A stretch of DNA of 64,000 bases from Shewanella profunda (GTDB lineage Bacteria; Pseudomonadota; Gammaproteobacteria; Enterobacterales; Shewanellaceae): positions 124,001 to 188,000 of the forward strand of contig NZ_JAKILG010000003.1 of NCBI RefSeq assembly GCF_023283765.1, read 5' to 3'. Position numbers and translations under genes: made by a program. How positions within the stretch are numbered: the first letter of the stretch is position 1; every line of letters begins with the position of its first letter. Below are positions 1 to 9,540 of the stretch, piece after piece. Below the pieces are notes generated by a model. It made no database searches and was not told the DNA's origin. It saw nothing but the letters and a program-made list of their open reading frames with translations.

Positions 1-203
1 GTCATTTATCGATTACCGACGGTGTACATATTTCGGGCTCGACCAATATTATTGGTAACATGCGTGAACCGGGTCTGTATTCCTCAGCGACTGTTGCGAT
101 GGAAAATAGGGTTTGGCGTAAAAACAGCGTTCGCTTCCGTCAATTGGATGAGTTGTTCCTGCGTGTTAAAACGCTGGAAAAGAATTTAAAAACCCCAGAT
201 TAA
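1..203 (+). CDS. lpxD: LpxD, UDP-3-O-acylglucosamine N-acyltransferase (3' end only)
   Basis: This is the last 66 codons of a gene that begins before the window, read in the frame starting at position 3 and ending at TAA 201-203. The visible protein has the end of a hexapeptide-type beta helix (GVHISGSTNIIGNMREPG) followed by a charged helical tail (LDELFLRVKTLEKNLK), as in LpxD C-termini. LpxD adds the N-linked 3-hydroxyacyl chain during lipid A synthesis in the cytoplasm. Identity rests on the short tail plus its position directly before fabZ-lpxA-lpxB, the conserved order in gammaproteobacteria. The gap to fabZ is 29 bp, so co-transcription is likely. Confidence 0.85.
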   Translation, partial: HLSITDGVHISGSTNIIGNMREPGLYSSATVAMENRVWRKNSVRFRQLDELFLRVKTLEKNLKTPD

Positions 204-232
204 TTGCCGAGGCAATTTGAGGAACTAGGTTC

Positions 233-697
233 GTGTCTAATCAAATGAACACTATGGATATTACAGAGATACTCAAGTATCTGCCCCATAGATATCCATT
301 CCTATTAATTGATCGCGTGTTGGACTACACCCCAGGTGAAAGTCTACATGCGATTAAAAACGTGTCTATTAATGAGCCTTTTTTTCAGGGACATTTCCCT
401 ATACAGCCAGTAATGCCTGGCGTGCTTATTCTAGAAGCGATGGCCCAAGCGACGGGCCTGCTTGCATTTAAAACAATGAGTAATGATGTACCTCCTCCTG
501 GGGTGCTTTATTATTTTGCTGGTATCGATAATGCACGTTTTAGACGTGTAGTTGTGCCAGGAGATCAAATACATTTTGAAGTCAAAATGATCAAAGAGCG
601 CCGCGGGATTGGCGTCTTCTACGGTGAGGCCAGAGTGGATGGTGAAGTGGCTTGTTCCGCTGAAATCATGTGTGCCCGCAGAGAGATTAGCCAGTGA
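233..697 (+). CDS. fabZ: FabZ, 3-hydroxyacyl-ACP dehydratase
   Basis: The 154-aa hot-dog-fold dehydratase removes water from (3R)-hydroxyacyl-ACP in the type II fatty-acid elongation cycle. The family signature [11 protein letters not shown] is present, and with the GTG start the catalytic pair falls at His54 and Glu68, the same numbers as in E. coli FabZ; this supports GTG 233 over the internal ATG 245. A GAGGAAC Shine-Dalgarno-like stretch lies just upstream. The stop codon overlaps the lpxA GTG start (GTGA), which indicates translational coupling. FabZ and LpxA/LpxD draw on the same 3-hydroxyacyl-ACP pool, which explains their clustering. Confidence 0.97.
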   Translation: MSNQMNTMDITEILKYLPHRYPFLLIDRVLDYTPGESLHAIKNVSINEPFFQGHFPIQPVMPGVLILEAMAQATGLLAFKTMSNDVPPPGVLYYFAGIDNARFRRVVVPGDQIHFEVKMIKERRGIGVFYGEARVDGEVACSAEIMCARREISQ

Positions 698-1464
698 TAG
701 ATACATTAGCGTTTGTACACCCCGAAGCTAAAATTGGTAAGAACGTCACTATAGGCCCTTGGAGCTATATTGGCGCCGGTGTTGAAATCGGTGACGATTG
801 TTGGTTAAGTTCCCATGTTGTGGTGAAAGGCCCTACTATCATTGGTAAAGGCAACCGCATTTTCCAATTTGCCTCAGTGGGTGAAGAGTGCCAAGATAAA
901 AAATACGCTGGTGAGCCGACACGTCTAATCATCGGTGATAACAACGTTATCCGTGAACACGTGACGATTCACCGCGGTACAGTGCAAGATAACAGCGAAA
1001 CCCGTATTGGTTCGAATAACCTGTTTATGAACTACGTGCATATCGCCCATGATTGTGTCGTGGGGAATAATGTGATTTTAGCAAATAATGCTTCTATTGC
1101 GGGTCATGTGCATGTGGGGGACTGGGCAATTTTAGGCGGCATGACGGGCGTTCATCAATTTGTCCATATTGGTGCCCATGCGTTTACTGCCGGTTGCTCT
1201 TTATTATTGCAAGATGTGCCACCGTTTGTGATGGCTGCGGGACAACCCGCGATTCCTCGTGGTTTAAATAGCGAAGGTATGAAGCGTCGTGGGTTTTCTA
1301 AAGAAAGCCAGTTAGCGGTGCGCCGTGCCTATAAAACCTTATATCGCAGCAGCTTAACAGTTGATGAAGCGGTTGAGGCTTTAGCTGAAGAGGCACAAAA
1401 TGATGCACAGGTGAAGTTACTCGTTGAATTTGTTAAATCTTCGAGTCGCGGCATTATTCGTTAA
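694..1464 (+). CDS. lpxA: LpxA, UDP-N-acetylglucosamine O-acyltransferase
   Basis: The 256-aa protein catalyses the first step of lipid A synthesis, moving a 3-hydroxyacyl chain from ACP to the 3-OH of UDP-GlcNAc. The first two-thirds consists of hexapeptide repeats forming a left-handed beta helix (for example [20 protein letters not shown]), with the active-site region [15 protein letters not shown] and the [13 protein letters not shown] segment. The C-terminal third is the helical domain ([22 protein letters not shown]). Its GTG start overlaps the fabZ stop by two bases. Length matches the family. Confidence 0.97.
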   Translation: MIDTLAFVHPEAKIGKNVTIGPWSYIGAGVEIGDDCWLSSHVVVKGPTIIGKGNRIFQFASVGEECQDKKYAGEPTRLIIGDNNVIREHVTIHRGTVQDNSETRIGSNNLFMNYVHIAHDCVVGNNVILANNASIAGHVHVGDWAILGGMTGVHQFVHIGAHAFTAGCSLLLQDVPPFVMAAGQPAIPRGLNSEGMKRRGFSKESQLAVRRAYKTLYRSSLTVDEAVEALAEEAQNDAQVKLLVEFVKSSSRGIIR

Positions 1465-1586
1465 GAGTTGTTATGACTCTCACGCTATGCCATTCATAGG
1501 CACTGCTCGTTAAATTCTGCTCTTGAAAGTGCCATGGCAGACGTTTTTCGTTGCGGTGCCATAAACTTGTTAGACATGATTGGTTT

Positions 1587-2741
1587 ATGAGCAAAAAATC
1601 TCAATTAGTGTTTGCAATGGTCGCCGGAGAACTCTCCGGCGATATTTTAGGTGCAGGTTTAATGGCTGCGCTGCAAAAATCACATCCCGATGCGCGCTTT
1701 GTCGGTATCGGTGGCCCTCGTATGGAGGCACTCGGTTTCGAATCTCTATTCGCAATGGAAGAATTAGCGGTAATGGGGATCGTCGAAGTATTATCCCGCT
1801 TGCCTCGACTATTAAAAGTACGCGCTTCTTTGATTAAAGACATCACAGCCCTAAAGCCTGATTGTTTTATTGGCATTGATGCTCCAGATTTTAATATTGG
1901 CTTGGAGCTAAAACTCAAAGCACGCGGCATTAAAACTGTTCATTATGTCAGCCCATCTGTGTGGGCATGGCGGCCTAAACGTATTTTTAAAATCGCTAAG
2001 GCAACCCATATGGTGTTGTCCTTATTGCCGTTCGAGAAAGCCTTCTACGATAAACATCAAGTGCCTTGTACCTTTGTGGGCCACACCTTAGCCGATGATA
2101 TTCCGTTACTGAGCGATAAAGCCCATGCCAGAGCGTTGCTGGAATTAGATCCCCATGCCGAATATCTGGCTATTCTTCCGGGTTCCCGTGGTGGCGAGTT
2201 AAAGCAATTAGCCGAACCTTTTGTGAAAGCGGCTTTACTGATTAAAGAAAACTTTCCCGATATTCGCTTTGTCACGCCGTTGGTCAATCAGCAGCGCCGT
2301 GATCAATTTGAGCAAGCGTTAAAAGATCATGCACCGGATTTAGAGATCCACATGGTTGAAGGTCAATCACGGGAAGTGATGGCCGCCGCCGATGGTATTT
2401 TATTAGCGTCCGGTACAGCAACCTTAGAGGCCATGTTGGTTAAACGTCCTATGGTCGTAGCTTACCGAGTGAGTCCGCTGACCTACCGCATCGCTAAGAG
2501 CATGATGCAAGTTAATCGTTTCTCTTTACCTAATTTACTCGCGGGAAAAGATCTGGTGCCCGAGCTTATACAAGATGATTGTACGCCAGAGAAAATTGCT
2601 GCCGCCGTGACGGTCGAACTGAACCGTGATTTTACGCCACTTAATGCCGAGTTTGAACGACTCCACAATATGCTCCGTTGTGATGCTAGCCAAAAGGCCG
2701 CAGAGGCTGTGATGGCGCTTGTGAATATCAAGGAGACCTAA
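1587..2741 (+). CDS. lpxB: LpxB, lipid-A-disaccharide synthase
   Basis: The 384-aa GT19 glycosyltransferase joins UDP-2,3-diacylglucosamine and lipid X to give the lipid A disaccharide at the inner membrane. Family motifs are visible: [15 protein letters not shown] at the N-terminus, [34 protein letters not shown], and [19 protein letters not shown] near the C-terminus. The open frame extends upstream to a TTG at 1551, but the family N-terminus ([19 protein letters not shown]) starts at ATG 1587, so I use that. The 122-bp gap after lpxA is longer than the other gaps in the block. The rnhB start follows two bases after the stop. Confidence 0.95.
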   Translation: MSKKSQLVFAMVAGELSGDILGAGLMAALQKSHPDARFVGIGGPRMEALGFESLFAMEELAVMGIVEVLSRLPRLLKVRASLIKDITALKPDCFIGIDAPDFNIGLELKLKARGIKTVHYVSPSVWAWRPKRIFKIAKATHMVLSLLPFEKAFYDKHQVPCTFVGHTLADDIPLLSDKAHARALLELDPHAEYLAILPGSRGGELKQLAEPFVKAALLIKENFPDIRFVTPLVNQQRRDQFEQALKDHAPDLEIHMVEGQSREVMAAADGILLASGTATLEAMLVKRPMVVAYRVSPLTYRIAKSMMQVNRFSLPNLLAGKDLVPELIQDDCTPEKIAAAVTVELNRDFTPLNAEFERLHNMLRCDASQKAAEAVMALVNIKET

Positions 2742-2743
2742 TC

Positions 2744-3373
2744 ATGGCTGTTTTTAAAGTGCTAACGCAGACCGATATTATGGCTTTTTCCACAGGACTC
2801 ATTGCGGGAGTTGATGAAGTGGGCCGTGGGCCCCTTGTTGGTGATGTCGTTACCGCAGCAGTGATCCTCGATCCAAATCAGCCCATCAGTGGACTAAATG
2901 ATTCCAAAAAACTCAGTGAAAAGCGCCGTGAAGCCCTATTTGATGAGATTTGTGAAAAAGCGCTATGTTTTCACGTTGGCCGTGCAAGTCCGGTCGAAAT
3001 AGATGAACTTAATATTTTACACGCGACTATGCTTGCAATGCAGCGTGCGGTAGTCGGTCTCAGGATTGCTCCAGAGCTAGTGCTAGTCGATGGTAATCGC
3101 AGCCCTGCTTTTACCCATAATGGCCAGTCAATAGTCAGTCATAGCATTATTAAAGGCGATGGTTTAATTGCTAGTATTAGTGCGGCTTCGATTATTGCCA
3201 AAGTGACGCGGGACCGTGAGATGGACGCACTCGATGCCGTCTACCCTCAATACGGTTTTGCTAACCACAAGGGGTATCCCACCAAGGCGCATTTTGAGGC
3301 GATTGCAGAGCATGGTGTGTTCGACCAATATCGTAAAAGTTTTAAACCCGTCAAGGCATTACTGGAGGGTTAA
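2744..3373 (+). CDS. rnhB: RnhB, ribonuclease HII
   Basis: The 209-aa enzyme incises DNA at single embedded ribonucleotides and degrades RNA in RNA-DNA hybrids. The signature [21 protein letters not shown] carries the first Asp-Glu of the DEDD active site, VLVDGN the next Asp, and [19 protein letters not shown] the last; the [13 protein letters not shown] motif is near the end. An AAGGAG Shine-Dalgarno sequence lies within the end of lpxB, 2 bp separate the genes, and a strong hairpin with a T-run follows, so rnhB is probably the last gene of the lpx transcript. The N-terminus has about 20 extra residues before the first strand compared with some homologues. Confidence 0.96.
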   Translation: MAVFKVLTQTDIMAFSTGLIAGVDEVGRGPLVGDVVTAAVILDPNQPISGLNDSKKLSEKRREALFDEICEKALCFHVGRASPVEIDELNILHATMLAMQRAVVGLRIAPELVLVDGNRSPAFTHNGQSIVSHSIIKGDGLIASISAASIIAKVTRDREMDALDAVYPQYGFANHKGYPTKAHFEAIAEHGVFDQYRKSFKPVKALLEG

Positions 3374-3405
3374 TGCGTATTTTTACGCCATAGCCCCAGT
3401 TATCC

Positions 3406-3452
3406 AGCAAAGTCACTAGCCCTAGGTGCGTGACTTTGCTAGTCTGCTTTTT
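3406..3452 (+). terminator. Rho-independent terminator after rnhB
   Basis: A perfect 11-bp inverted repeat, AGCAAAGTCAC (3406-3416) and GTGACTTTGCT (3430-3440), forms a 13-nt-loop hairpin followed by a T-run at 3448-3452. It lies between rnhB and dnaE and probably ends the fabZ-lpxA-lpxB-rnhB transcript or reduces read-through into dnaE. Confidence 0.75.
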
Positions 3453-3490
3453 AGTTATTGTTAACCTGCTATTCAAAGATAATCCTAATT

Positions 3491-6400
3491 ATGTCCGATC
3501 CTCGTTTTGTGCATCTTCGTGTCCACAGTGACTTTTCTATGTCTGACGGCGTAGCCAAAGTTAAGCCTATTCTTGCCCAAGTTGAGGCGTTAGGTATGGC
3601 TGCGGTAGCCTTGACGGATCAAAACAACTTCTGTGGATTAGTGAAGTTTTACAGTGGTTGCCATAGTGCGGGGATCAAACCTATTATCGGCGCCGATTTT
3701 TGGATGCAAGTGCCTGGGTTTGATGGTGAATTATGTGCGTTAACCATCATCGCGATGAACAATGTGGGTTATCAAAATCTAACCCAAATTATTAGCCAAG
3801 CCTATTTGCGGGGGCAAGTGGCGGGCCGGGTCGTGATAGATCAAGAGTGGTTACTGACCTATAACGAAGGCATTTTACTGCTCTCTGGCGCAAAGGAAGG
3901 AGATGTGGGTAAGGCGCTACTCAAGGGGAACAATACCCAAGTAGAATCCCTGTGTGAGTTTTATCAAACCCACTTTACTGATCGTTATTTCCTTGAGCTT
4001 ATTCGTACTGGTCGTCCCGATGAAGAGCGTTATTTACATATGGCCGTGGCCTTAGCGCAGGAGAAGGGGATCCCTGTGGTGGCTACCAATCAGGTGGTAT
4101 TTTTAAAACCTGAGGATTTTGACGCCCATGAGATTCGGGTGGCTATCCACGATGGTTTTACCCTTGCCGATCCACGTCGCCCCAAAAAGTATAGCGAGCA
4201 GCAATATTTACGTAGTGAAGAGGAAATGTGCGAGCTATTTGCTGACATTCCCGCAGCACTCTCTAATACGGTTGAAATCGCCAAACGCTGCAATGTGACA
4301 ATCCGTTTATACGAATATTTTTTACCTAACTTCCCGACGGGCGATATGTCCATCGAAGACTTTTTGGTGGATTGCTCAAAGAAAGGACTCGAAGAGCGTC
4401 TCGAGTTTTTATTTCCCGATCCTAATGTGCGTGCCGAACGTCGCGGCGAGTACGATGAACGCCTCGATATCGAATTGCAAGTGATTAACCAAATGGGATT
4501 TCCCGGTTACTTCTTGATCGTGATGGAGTTTATTCAATGGGGTAAAGATAATGGTATCCCTGTTGGCCCCGGTCGAGGTTCAGGCGCAGGTTCACTTGTT
4601 GCCTATGCTCTTAAAATTACCGACTTAGATCCGCTCCAATTCGATCTGCTGTTCGAACGCTTTTTGAACCCTGAACGGGTTTCGATGCCCGATTTTGACG
4701 TCGACTTCTGTATGGATAGACGAGACGAGGTGATCGATCACGTGGCTGAGTTATACGGCCGTGAGGCGGTATCGCAGATCATTACCTTTGGTACTATGGC
4801 GGCAAAAGCGGTTATCCGCGATGTAGGCCGCGTACTTGGTCACCCCTATGGTTTTGTTGACCGTATTTCAAAGCTTATTCCCCCTGAACCTGGGATGACA
4901 CTGGCAAAAGCCTTTGAGGTTGAGCCTGCACTGCAAGAATCCTATGATGCCGATGAGGATGTTAAAGATCTTATCGACATGTGTCGTAAGCTTGAAGGCG
5001 TGACCCGTAACGCAGGTAAACATGCGGGGGGCGTGGTGATTGCACCCACAAAAATCACCGATTTTTCACCACTATACTGCGATGCCGAGGGCAAGAACCC
5101 CGTCACTCAATTCGATAAGAACGACGTTGAAACCGCAGGGTTGGTGAAGTTCGACTTCTTGGGACTACGCACACTTACCATCGTTGATTGGGCGCTGGAG
5201 ATGATCAACAAGGTTGAGGTTAAAAATGGCCGACCTCCAGTGCGTATCGAGGCTATTCCATTAAATGATCAGCCCTCATTTCGCCTGCTACAACGCTATG
5301 AAACAACAGCCGTTTTCCAGCTTGAATCCCGCGGTATGAAGGATTTGATTAAGCGACTGCAGCCCGATTGTTTCGAAGATATGATCGCGCTCGTGGCTCT
5401 GTTCCGTCCTGGTCCCTTGCAATCAGGCATGGTGGACAACTTTATCGAGCGTAAGCATGGCCGTGAGGAAGTTTCTTACCCAGATTCCCAATATCAGCAT
5501 GAATCCTTAAGGGAATTACTCTCGCCCACCTATGGCATTATCCTGTATCAAGAGCAGGTAATGCAGATTGCACAGGTTCTTTCAGGTTATACCCTAGGCG
5601 GCGCCGATATGCTTCGCCGTGCTATGGGTAAGAAAAAGCCCGAAGAGATGGCCAAGCAGCGTAGCATCTTTAAAGAGGGGGCGATTAAAAACGGCGTCGA
5701 CGGTGAACTGTCGATGAAAATCTTCGACTTAGTGGAAAAGTTCGCCGGTTACGGTTTTAACAAATCCCACTCCGCCGCCTATGCCTTGGTTTCCTATCAA
5801 ACTTTGTGGCTAAAAACCCATTATCCTTCGCAGTTTATGGCGGCGGTAATGTCCGCTGATATGGATAACACCGACAAAATAGTAACACTGGTTGATGAGT
5901 GCGATCGCATGGGGCTAACCCTGATCCCGCCGGATGTGAACAAAGGGCTATTTAAATTTACCGTAGATGATGATCTACGCATTGTCTATGGCATTGGTGC
6001 GATTAAAGGTGTGGGCGAGGGGCCTGTTGAGTCGATTTTAGAGGCGCGTAAGGATGGTCCTTTTGTGGATCTATTTGATTTTTGTGCCCGTATCGATTTG
6101 AAAAAACTCAATAAACGCGTTATTGAAAAACTGATTTGTGCTGGCGCCTTAGATTCTTTGGGCCCACATCGCGCTTCTATGATGGCAACGTTACCCGAAG
6201 CGATACGCGCCGCCGATCAACATGCGAAAGCGCAGGCTATTGGTCAGCACGATATGTTTGGTCTACTCAATAGCGAGCCGGAAGATAGCAAGCAACAGTT
6301 TGTGGAATGTACACCATGGCCGGATAAAATTTGGCTTGAAGGGGAACGTGAAACCTTAGGCTTATACTTAACGGGCCATCCTATTAATCAGTACCTTAAA

Positions 6401-6964
6401 GAGCTTAAGTACTATACATCAGGGCGCTTAAAGGATGTGCATCCTACCGATCGTGGTAAAACCGTTAAAGCTGCAGGTTTAGTTGTTGCGACTAGGGTCA
6501 TGCTCACGAAACGCGGCTCAAAAATGGGCTTATTGACGCTCGATGATAAGAGTGCGCGTCTCGAAGTTATGCTGTTTACCGAAGCCTTTGAGAAGTTTAA
6601 TCATTTACTCGAAAAAGATAGGATCCTTATCTGTGAAGGTGAGGTGAGTTTCGATGATTTTGCTGGCGGTAATCGTATGACGGCACGCAATATTATTGAT
6701 ATTGGTGAGGCGCGTAGTCATTTTGCTAAGGCGCTTGAAGTGGATCTTGATGCGACGCAGTTAACCCCTGCGGTTTTAGACAGTATTGAACAAGCGCTGA
6801 GTCCGTGGCGAAATGGTGCTGTGCCAGTCCTGATTAATTACAGCCAAACTCACGCTAAAGGGCAATTTAGGCTCGCTGAGAATTGGCGCGTCAATCCCGC
6901 CGATGAATTGGTCTTTGCCCTTGAAAGTTTACTCGGGCCAAACAAAGTTCGGATTGTTTTTTAG
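3491..6964 (+). CDS. dnaE: DnaE, DNA polymerase III alpha subunit
   Basis: The 1157-aa catalytic subunit of the replicative polymerase. In order: an N-terminal PHP domain ([15 protein letters not shown] onward), the family-C polymerase palm with PDFDVDF at residues 400-406 (acidic residues at 401 and 403, as in E. coli), [16 protein letters not shown] just before it, the finger region with [13 protein letters not shown], the beta-clamp-binding segment, and a C-terminal OB fold ([21 protein letters not shown]). The frame opens at 3458, but ATG 3491 matches the family N-terminus ([15 protein letters not shown]). A terminator-like hairpin precedes it. The gene is followed directly by tilS; accA, which sits next to dnaE in E. 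coli, is not here. Confidence 0.97.
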   Translation: MSDPRFVHLRVHSDFSMSDGVAKVKPILAQVEALGMAAVALTDQNNFCGLVKFYSGCHSAGIKPIIGADFWMQVPGFDGELCALTIIAMNNVGYQNLTQIISQAYLRGQVAGRVVIDQEWLLTYNEGILLLSGAKEGDVGKALLKGNNTQVESLCEFYQTHFTDRYFLELIRTGRPDEERYLHMAVALAQEKGIPVVATNQVVFLKPEDFDAHEIRVAIHDGFTLADPRRPKKYSEQQYLRSEEEMCELFADIPAALSNTVEIAKRCNVTIRLYEYFLPNFPTGDMSIEDFLVDCSKKGLEERLEFLFPDPNVRAERRGEYDERLDIELQVINQMGFPGYFLIVMEFIQWGKDNGIPVGPGRGSGAGSLVAYALKITDLDPLQFDLLFERFLNPERVSMPDFDVDFCMDRRDEVIDHVAELYGREAVSQIITFGTMAAKAVIRDVGRVLGHPYGFVDRISKLIPPEPGMTLAKAFEVEPALQESYDADEDVKDLIDMCRKLEGVTRNAGKHAGGVVIAPTKITDFSPLYCDAEGKNPVTQFDKNDVETAGLVKFDFLGLRTLTIVDWALEMINKVEVKNGRPPVRIEAIPLNDQPSFRLLQRYETTAVFQLESRGMKDLIKRLQPDCFEDMIALVALFRPGPLQSGMVDNFIERKHGREEVSYPDSQYQHESLRELLSPTYGIILYQEQVMQIAQVLSGYTLGGADMLRRAMGKKKPEEMAKQRSIFKEGAIKNGVDGELSMKIFDLVEKFAGYGFNKSHSAAYALVSYQTLWLKTHYPSQFMAAVMSADMDNTDKIVTLVDECDRMGLTLIPPDVNKGLFKFTVDDDLRIVYGIGAIKGVGEGPVESILEARKDGPFVDLFDFCARIDLKKLNKRVIEKLICAGALDSLGPHRASMMATLPEAIRAADQHAKAQAIGQHDMFGLLNSEPEDSKQQFVECTPWPDKIWLEGERETLGLYLTGHPINQYLKELKYYTSGRLKDVHPTDRGKTVKAAGLVVATRVMLTKRGSKMGLLTLDDKSARLEVMLFTEAFEKFNHLLEKDRILICEGEVSFDDFAGGNRMTARNIIDIGEARSHFAKALEVDLDATQLTPAVLDSIEQALSPWRNGAVPVLINYSQTHAKGQFRLAENWRVNPADELVFALESLLGPNKVRIVF

Positions 6965-7031
6965 TTTGGTCAAGTGGAGGGCTAATACCTAAGCTTTTAA
7001 GAGTCAAAGTATTTTTATCTAAGGATATGTG

Positions 7032-8429
7032 ATGTCAACGCCAGATCTCTGTACCCATGTCAGTGCTTTTTTAGACTCGCTTAAGGTGAAAGCGGGCAGA
7101 AAGTTAGTGCTGGCTTACAGTGGCGGTGTTGATTCAGAGGTACTTGCCTATTGCCTTAGTGAGTATGCCAAACACCATCGGGAGCTTCAGTACCAACTGA
7201 TTTATGTGCACCATGGTCTGAGCCAAAATGCCGATGCTTGGGCGCAGCATTGCACTGAGCGAGGGCAACACTATGGTTTGCCCACGACGGTTGAGCATGT
7301 TCAAGTGAAGCAGGGTCCAAGGCTCAGTATCGAAGCTGAAGCTCGCAGAATGCGTTATCAGGCAATTGAGCAGCATGTAGGTTCAGATGATCTGCTGCTT
7401 ACCGCGCACCATGAGGACGATCAACTCGAGACCATTCTACTCGCGCTGAAACGTGGTCAAGGCCCAAAAGGATTAGCGGCAATGGGACAGATGCAGCCTT
7501 TAACGCAGGGCATTCAAGTACGACCTTTATTGGATGTGAGTCGTGAGCAAATTGAAGTTTACGCGAGAGTTAAAGGATTAGTGCATATCGAAGATGAAAG
7601 TAATCAAGATGATAAGTACGATCGCAACTTTTTACGTCTAGAAATTATTCCCCGTTTAAAGGCCCGCTGGTCAAGTATTGCTACTACGGCGAGTCGCAGT
7701 GCTTTCCTTTGTGCTGAGCAACAAACTATTATCGATACAGAGGTGAGTGAGCGCTTACCTAAGTGGCTCACTCAAGCAAAATTTACCCAACAGACTGTAT
7801 TTAATCTCGATGGATTTGCCGCACTTACACCAAGCTGGCAGGCACTATTGCTGCGTGGATTTATCGAGTCACAGGGATTTGCATTACCTTCCTTTGTGCA
7901 GCTTAATCAAATTATTAACCAGTTACTTAATGCCAAAGATGATGCAAAAGTGCATATTCGTGTGGGCGATTGTGAGCTGCGCCGTTTTGCCAATCAACTC
8001 TATCTTGACCCTTATAGTGATCATATAAAATCATCGACTAAATATGCTAAGACTGGTATTTCCATCCCCGATAAGAGTTTAAAAATGCTTATAAATGGGG
8101 ATATTGACACCTTAGTTATCCCAGCTCCCCAGGGTAAAAATATTCAATTAGGATTAAGTCAGCAAGGGCCAAGGCTCGAGCTTCCGCAAGCCGATACAGT
8201 GGTGAGTGTGCGCTATCAATTGTCAGGGCAGTTTCGTTGTCATCCCCACTGTCGCAGTAAAGGACGTGAGCTTAAAAAGCTCTGGCAGGAATATGCCGTG
8301 CCTCCATGGTTGCGAGGGCAGGTGGGATTTGTATTCTATGGTGAGCAGATGGTGATGGCACTCGATCTTTGGATTGAAAAGGCATTTTGTGTAGAGGATG
8401 AAGCCGTTGGTTTGCTGCAGCGTCAATAA
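7032..8429 (+). CDS. tilS: TilS, tRNA(Ile)-lysidine synthetase
   Basis: The 465-aa ATP-dependent enzyme attaches lysine to C34 of the AUA-reading tRNA-Ile, switching its amino-acid and codon identity. The PP-loop motif SGGVDS is at residues 30-35, followed by YVHHGLS, TAHHEDDQLETILLALKRG and DESNQDDKYDRNFLR, all characteristic of TilS. The C-terminal third contains the TilS substrate-binding domain ending in a CHPHCRSKGRELKKLWQE segment. AAGGA at 7021-7025 serves either GTG 7029 or ATG 7032; ATG is preferred because spacing is better. The gene is 67 bp after dnaE and is convergent with the cyclase gene that follows. Confidence 0.95.
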   Translation: MSTPDLCTHVSAFLDSLKVKAGRKLVLAYSGGVDSEVLAYCLSEYAKHHRELQYQLIYVHHGLSQNADAWAQHCTERGQHYGLPTTVEHVQVKQGPRLSIEAEARRMRYQAIEQHVGSDDLLLTAHHEDDQLETILLALKRGQGPKGLAAMGQMQPLTQGIQVRPLLDVSREQIEVYARVKGLVHIEDESNQDDKYDRNFLRLEIIPRLKARWSSIATTASRSAFLCAEQQTIIDTEVSERLPKWLTQAKFTQQTVFNLDGFAALTPSWQALLLRGFIESQGFALPSFVQLNQIINQLLNAKDDAKVHIRVGDCELRRFANQLYLDPYSDHIKSSTKYAKTGISIPDKSLKMLINGDIDTLVIPAPQGKNIQLGLSQQGPRLELPQADTVVSVRYQLSGQFRCHPHCRSKGRELKKLWQEYAVPPWLRGQVGFVFYGEQMVMALDLWIEKAFCVEDEAVGLLQRQ

Positions 8430-8494
8430 GGTAAATAATGGTTATTTAGCATCCCTGCATCTGCTTCCTACCTATTTGATTAGGACAGTTGTTT

Positions 8495-9373
8495 TTAGCC
8501 TAGCTTGTAACAATTACGACCTGAGGCCTTAGCTTGGTATAAGGCTTTATCTGCTAATTCATACAGTTGTTCAGCCTCTAAGGTGTCGTTAGATTCTGCT
8601 GCACCTAAACTACAACTCACCCCAAACTGATAAAAACTACTATGCTGATTTGTCCCTGTGACTATACGTTCGCATAATAAACTTGCCGCATGAACAGTCC
8701 CTTGAACAATAACCACAAACTCATCACCACCAATGCGAAATGCTTGATCCGTATTACGGATCGTACTGCGAATAATGTCACCAAATTCCTTAAGAATATA
8801 GTCACCACATTTATGGCCAAACTTATCGTTGAGCTGCTTGAAGTTGTCTAAATCCAACACAATCAGGGAGACAACACCTTGCTTACGATGGGCCCTAGCA
8901 ATAGCATTTTTAACACTTTGGGTATAGTAATGACGATTGCCTAAGCCTGTCAGCGAGTCAAACATCGCCTGCATAGACATTTCTTGGTATTGCATCGCAT
9001 TCGATAGCGGTTGTTGCAATAACGGCTCTAGCTCTTGTAATACTAGCGACTGTGAAGGCGTTAGTGGGGTTACTAATTGATATTGAATGGTGAGTGAAAC
9101 ACCATTACAAATCAATTGATGCTTTAAACTGATTCCGTAACGCTTACCCCAAGTTAATTTATGCTCATTGCTGAGTAGACGTATCCCTTGGATAGGCAAG
9201 TTTTGTTCAAGCACTTTGCCATAGCAGGCAAAGACTGTCCTTGGGTCTAAACTGGCATGTAGCTGTTGCAGCACTTGAACTAAGTCCAATGGTTGTGTAT
9301 TTGGACTGTATACATCTGATTGGTAGCGGTATTCGTCAGGGTATAACGTTGTTGCTAAACCAAAGTCCATCAT
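8495..9373 (-). CDS. GGDEF-domain diguanylate cyclase, soluble
   Basis: A 292-aa protein whose C-terminal half (about residues 150-290) is a complete GGDEF domain: DSLTGLGNRHYY at its start, DLDNFKQLNDKFGHKCGD, and RIGGDEFVVIVQ with an intact GGDEF catalytic loop near residue 213. It should make cyclic di-GMP from GTP. The N-terminal 140 residues have no motif I recognise and no signal peptide or membrane segment, so the sensor is cytosolic and of unknown type. No RxxD inhibitory site is evident five residues before GGDEF. GGAG precedes the ATG at suitable spacing. It is transcribed away from the antiporter gene to its right. Confidence 0.9.
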   Translation of the reverse strand: MMDFGLATTLYPDEYRYQSDVYSPNTQPLDLVQVLQQLHASLDPRTVFACYGKVLEQNLPIQGIRLLSNEHKLTWGKRYGISLKHQLICNGVSLTIQYQLVTPLTPSQSLVLQELEPLLQQPLSNAMQYQEMSMQAMFDSLTGLGNRHYYTQSVKNAIARAHRKQGVVSLIVLDLDNFKQLNDKFGHKCGDYILKEFGDIIRSTIRNTDQAFRIGGDEFVVIVQGTVHAASLLCERIVTGTNQHSSFYQFGVSCSLGAAESNDTLEAEQLYELADKALYQAKASGRNCYKLG

Positions 9374-9540
9374 TATTACTCCAGCAAACTGAATTGCGGT
9401 ACGTCATTTTTATTATTCTAAGCAAATATTATGCCGTAATTATTTTGAATAAAATTTGTCTTTGTATGTCATTCAGTTAAGCTTAAATCTCGTGTTCATA
9501 CTTTTGATGTGCCAGCAATTTGACAGGAGTTATTGATCCC

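Noticed and set aside
1551..1586. N-terminal extension of LpxB from a TTG
   Set aside because: The family N-terminus begins at ATG 1587 and the extension has no conserved features.
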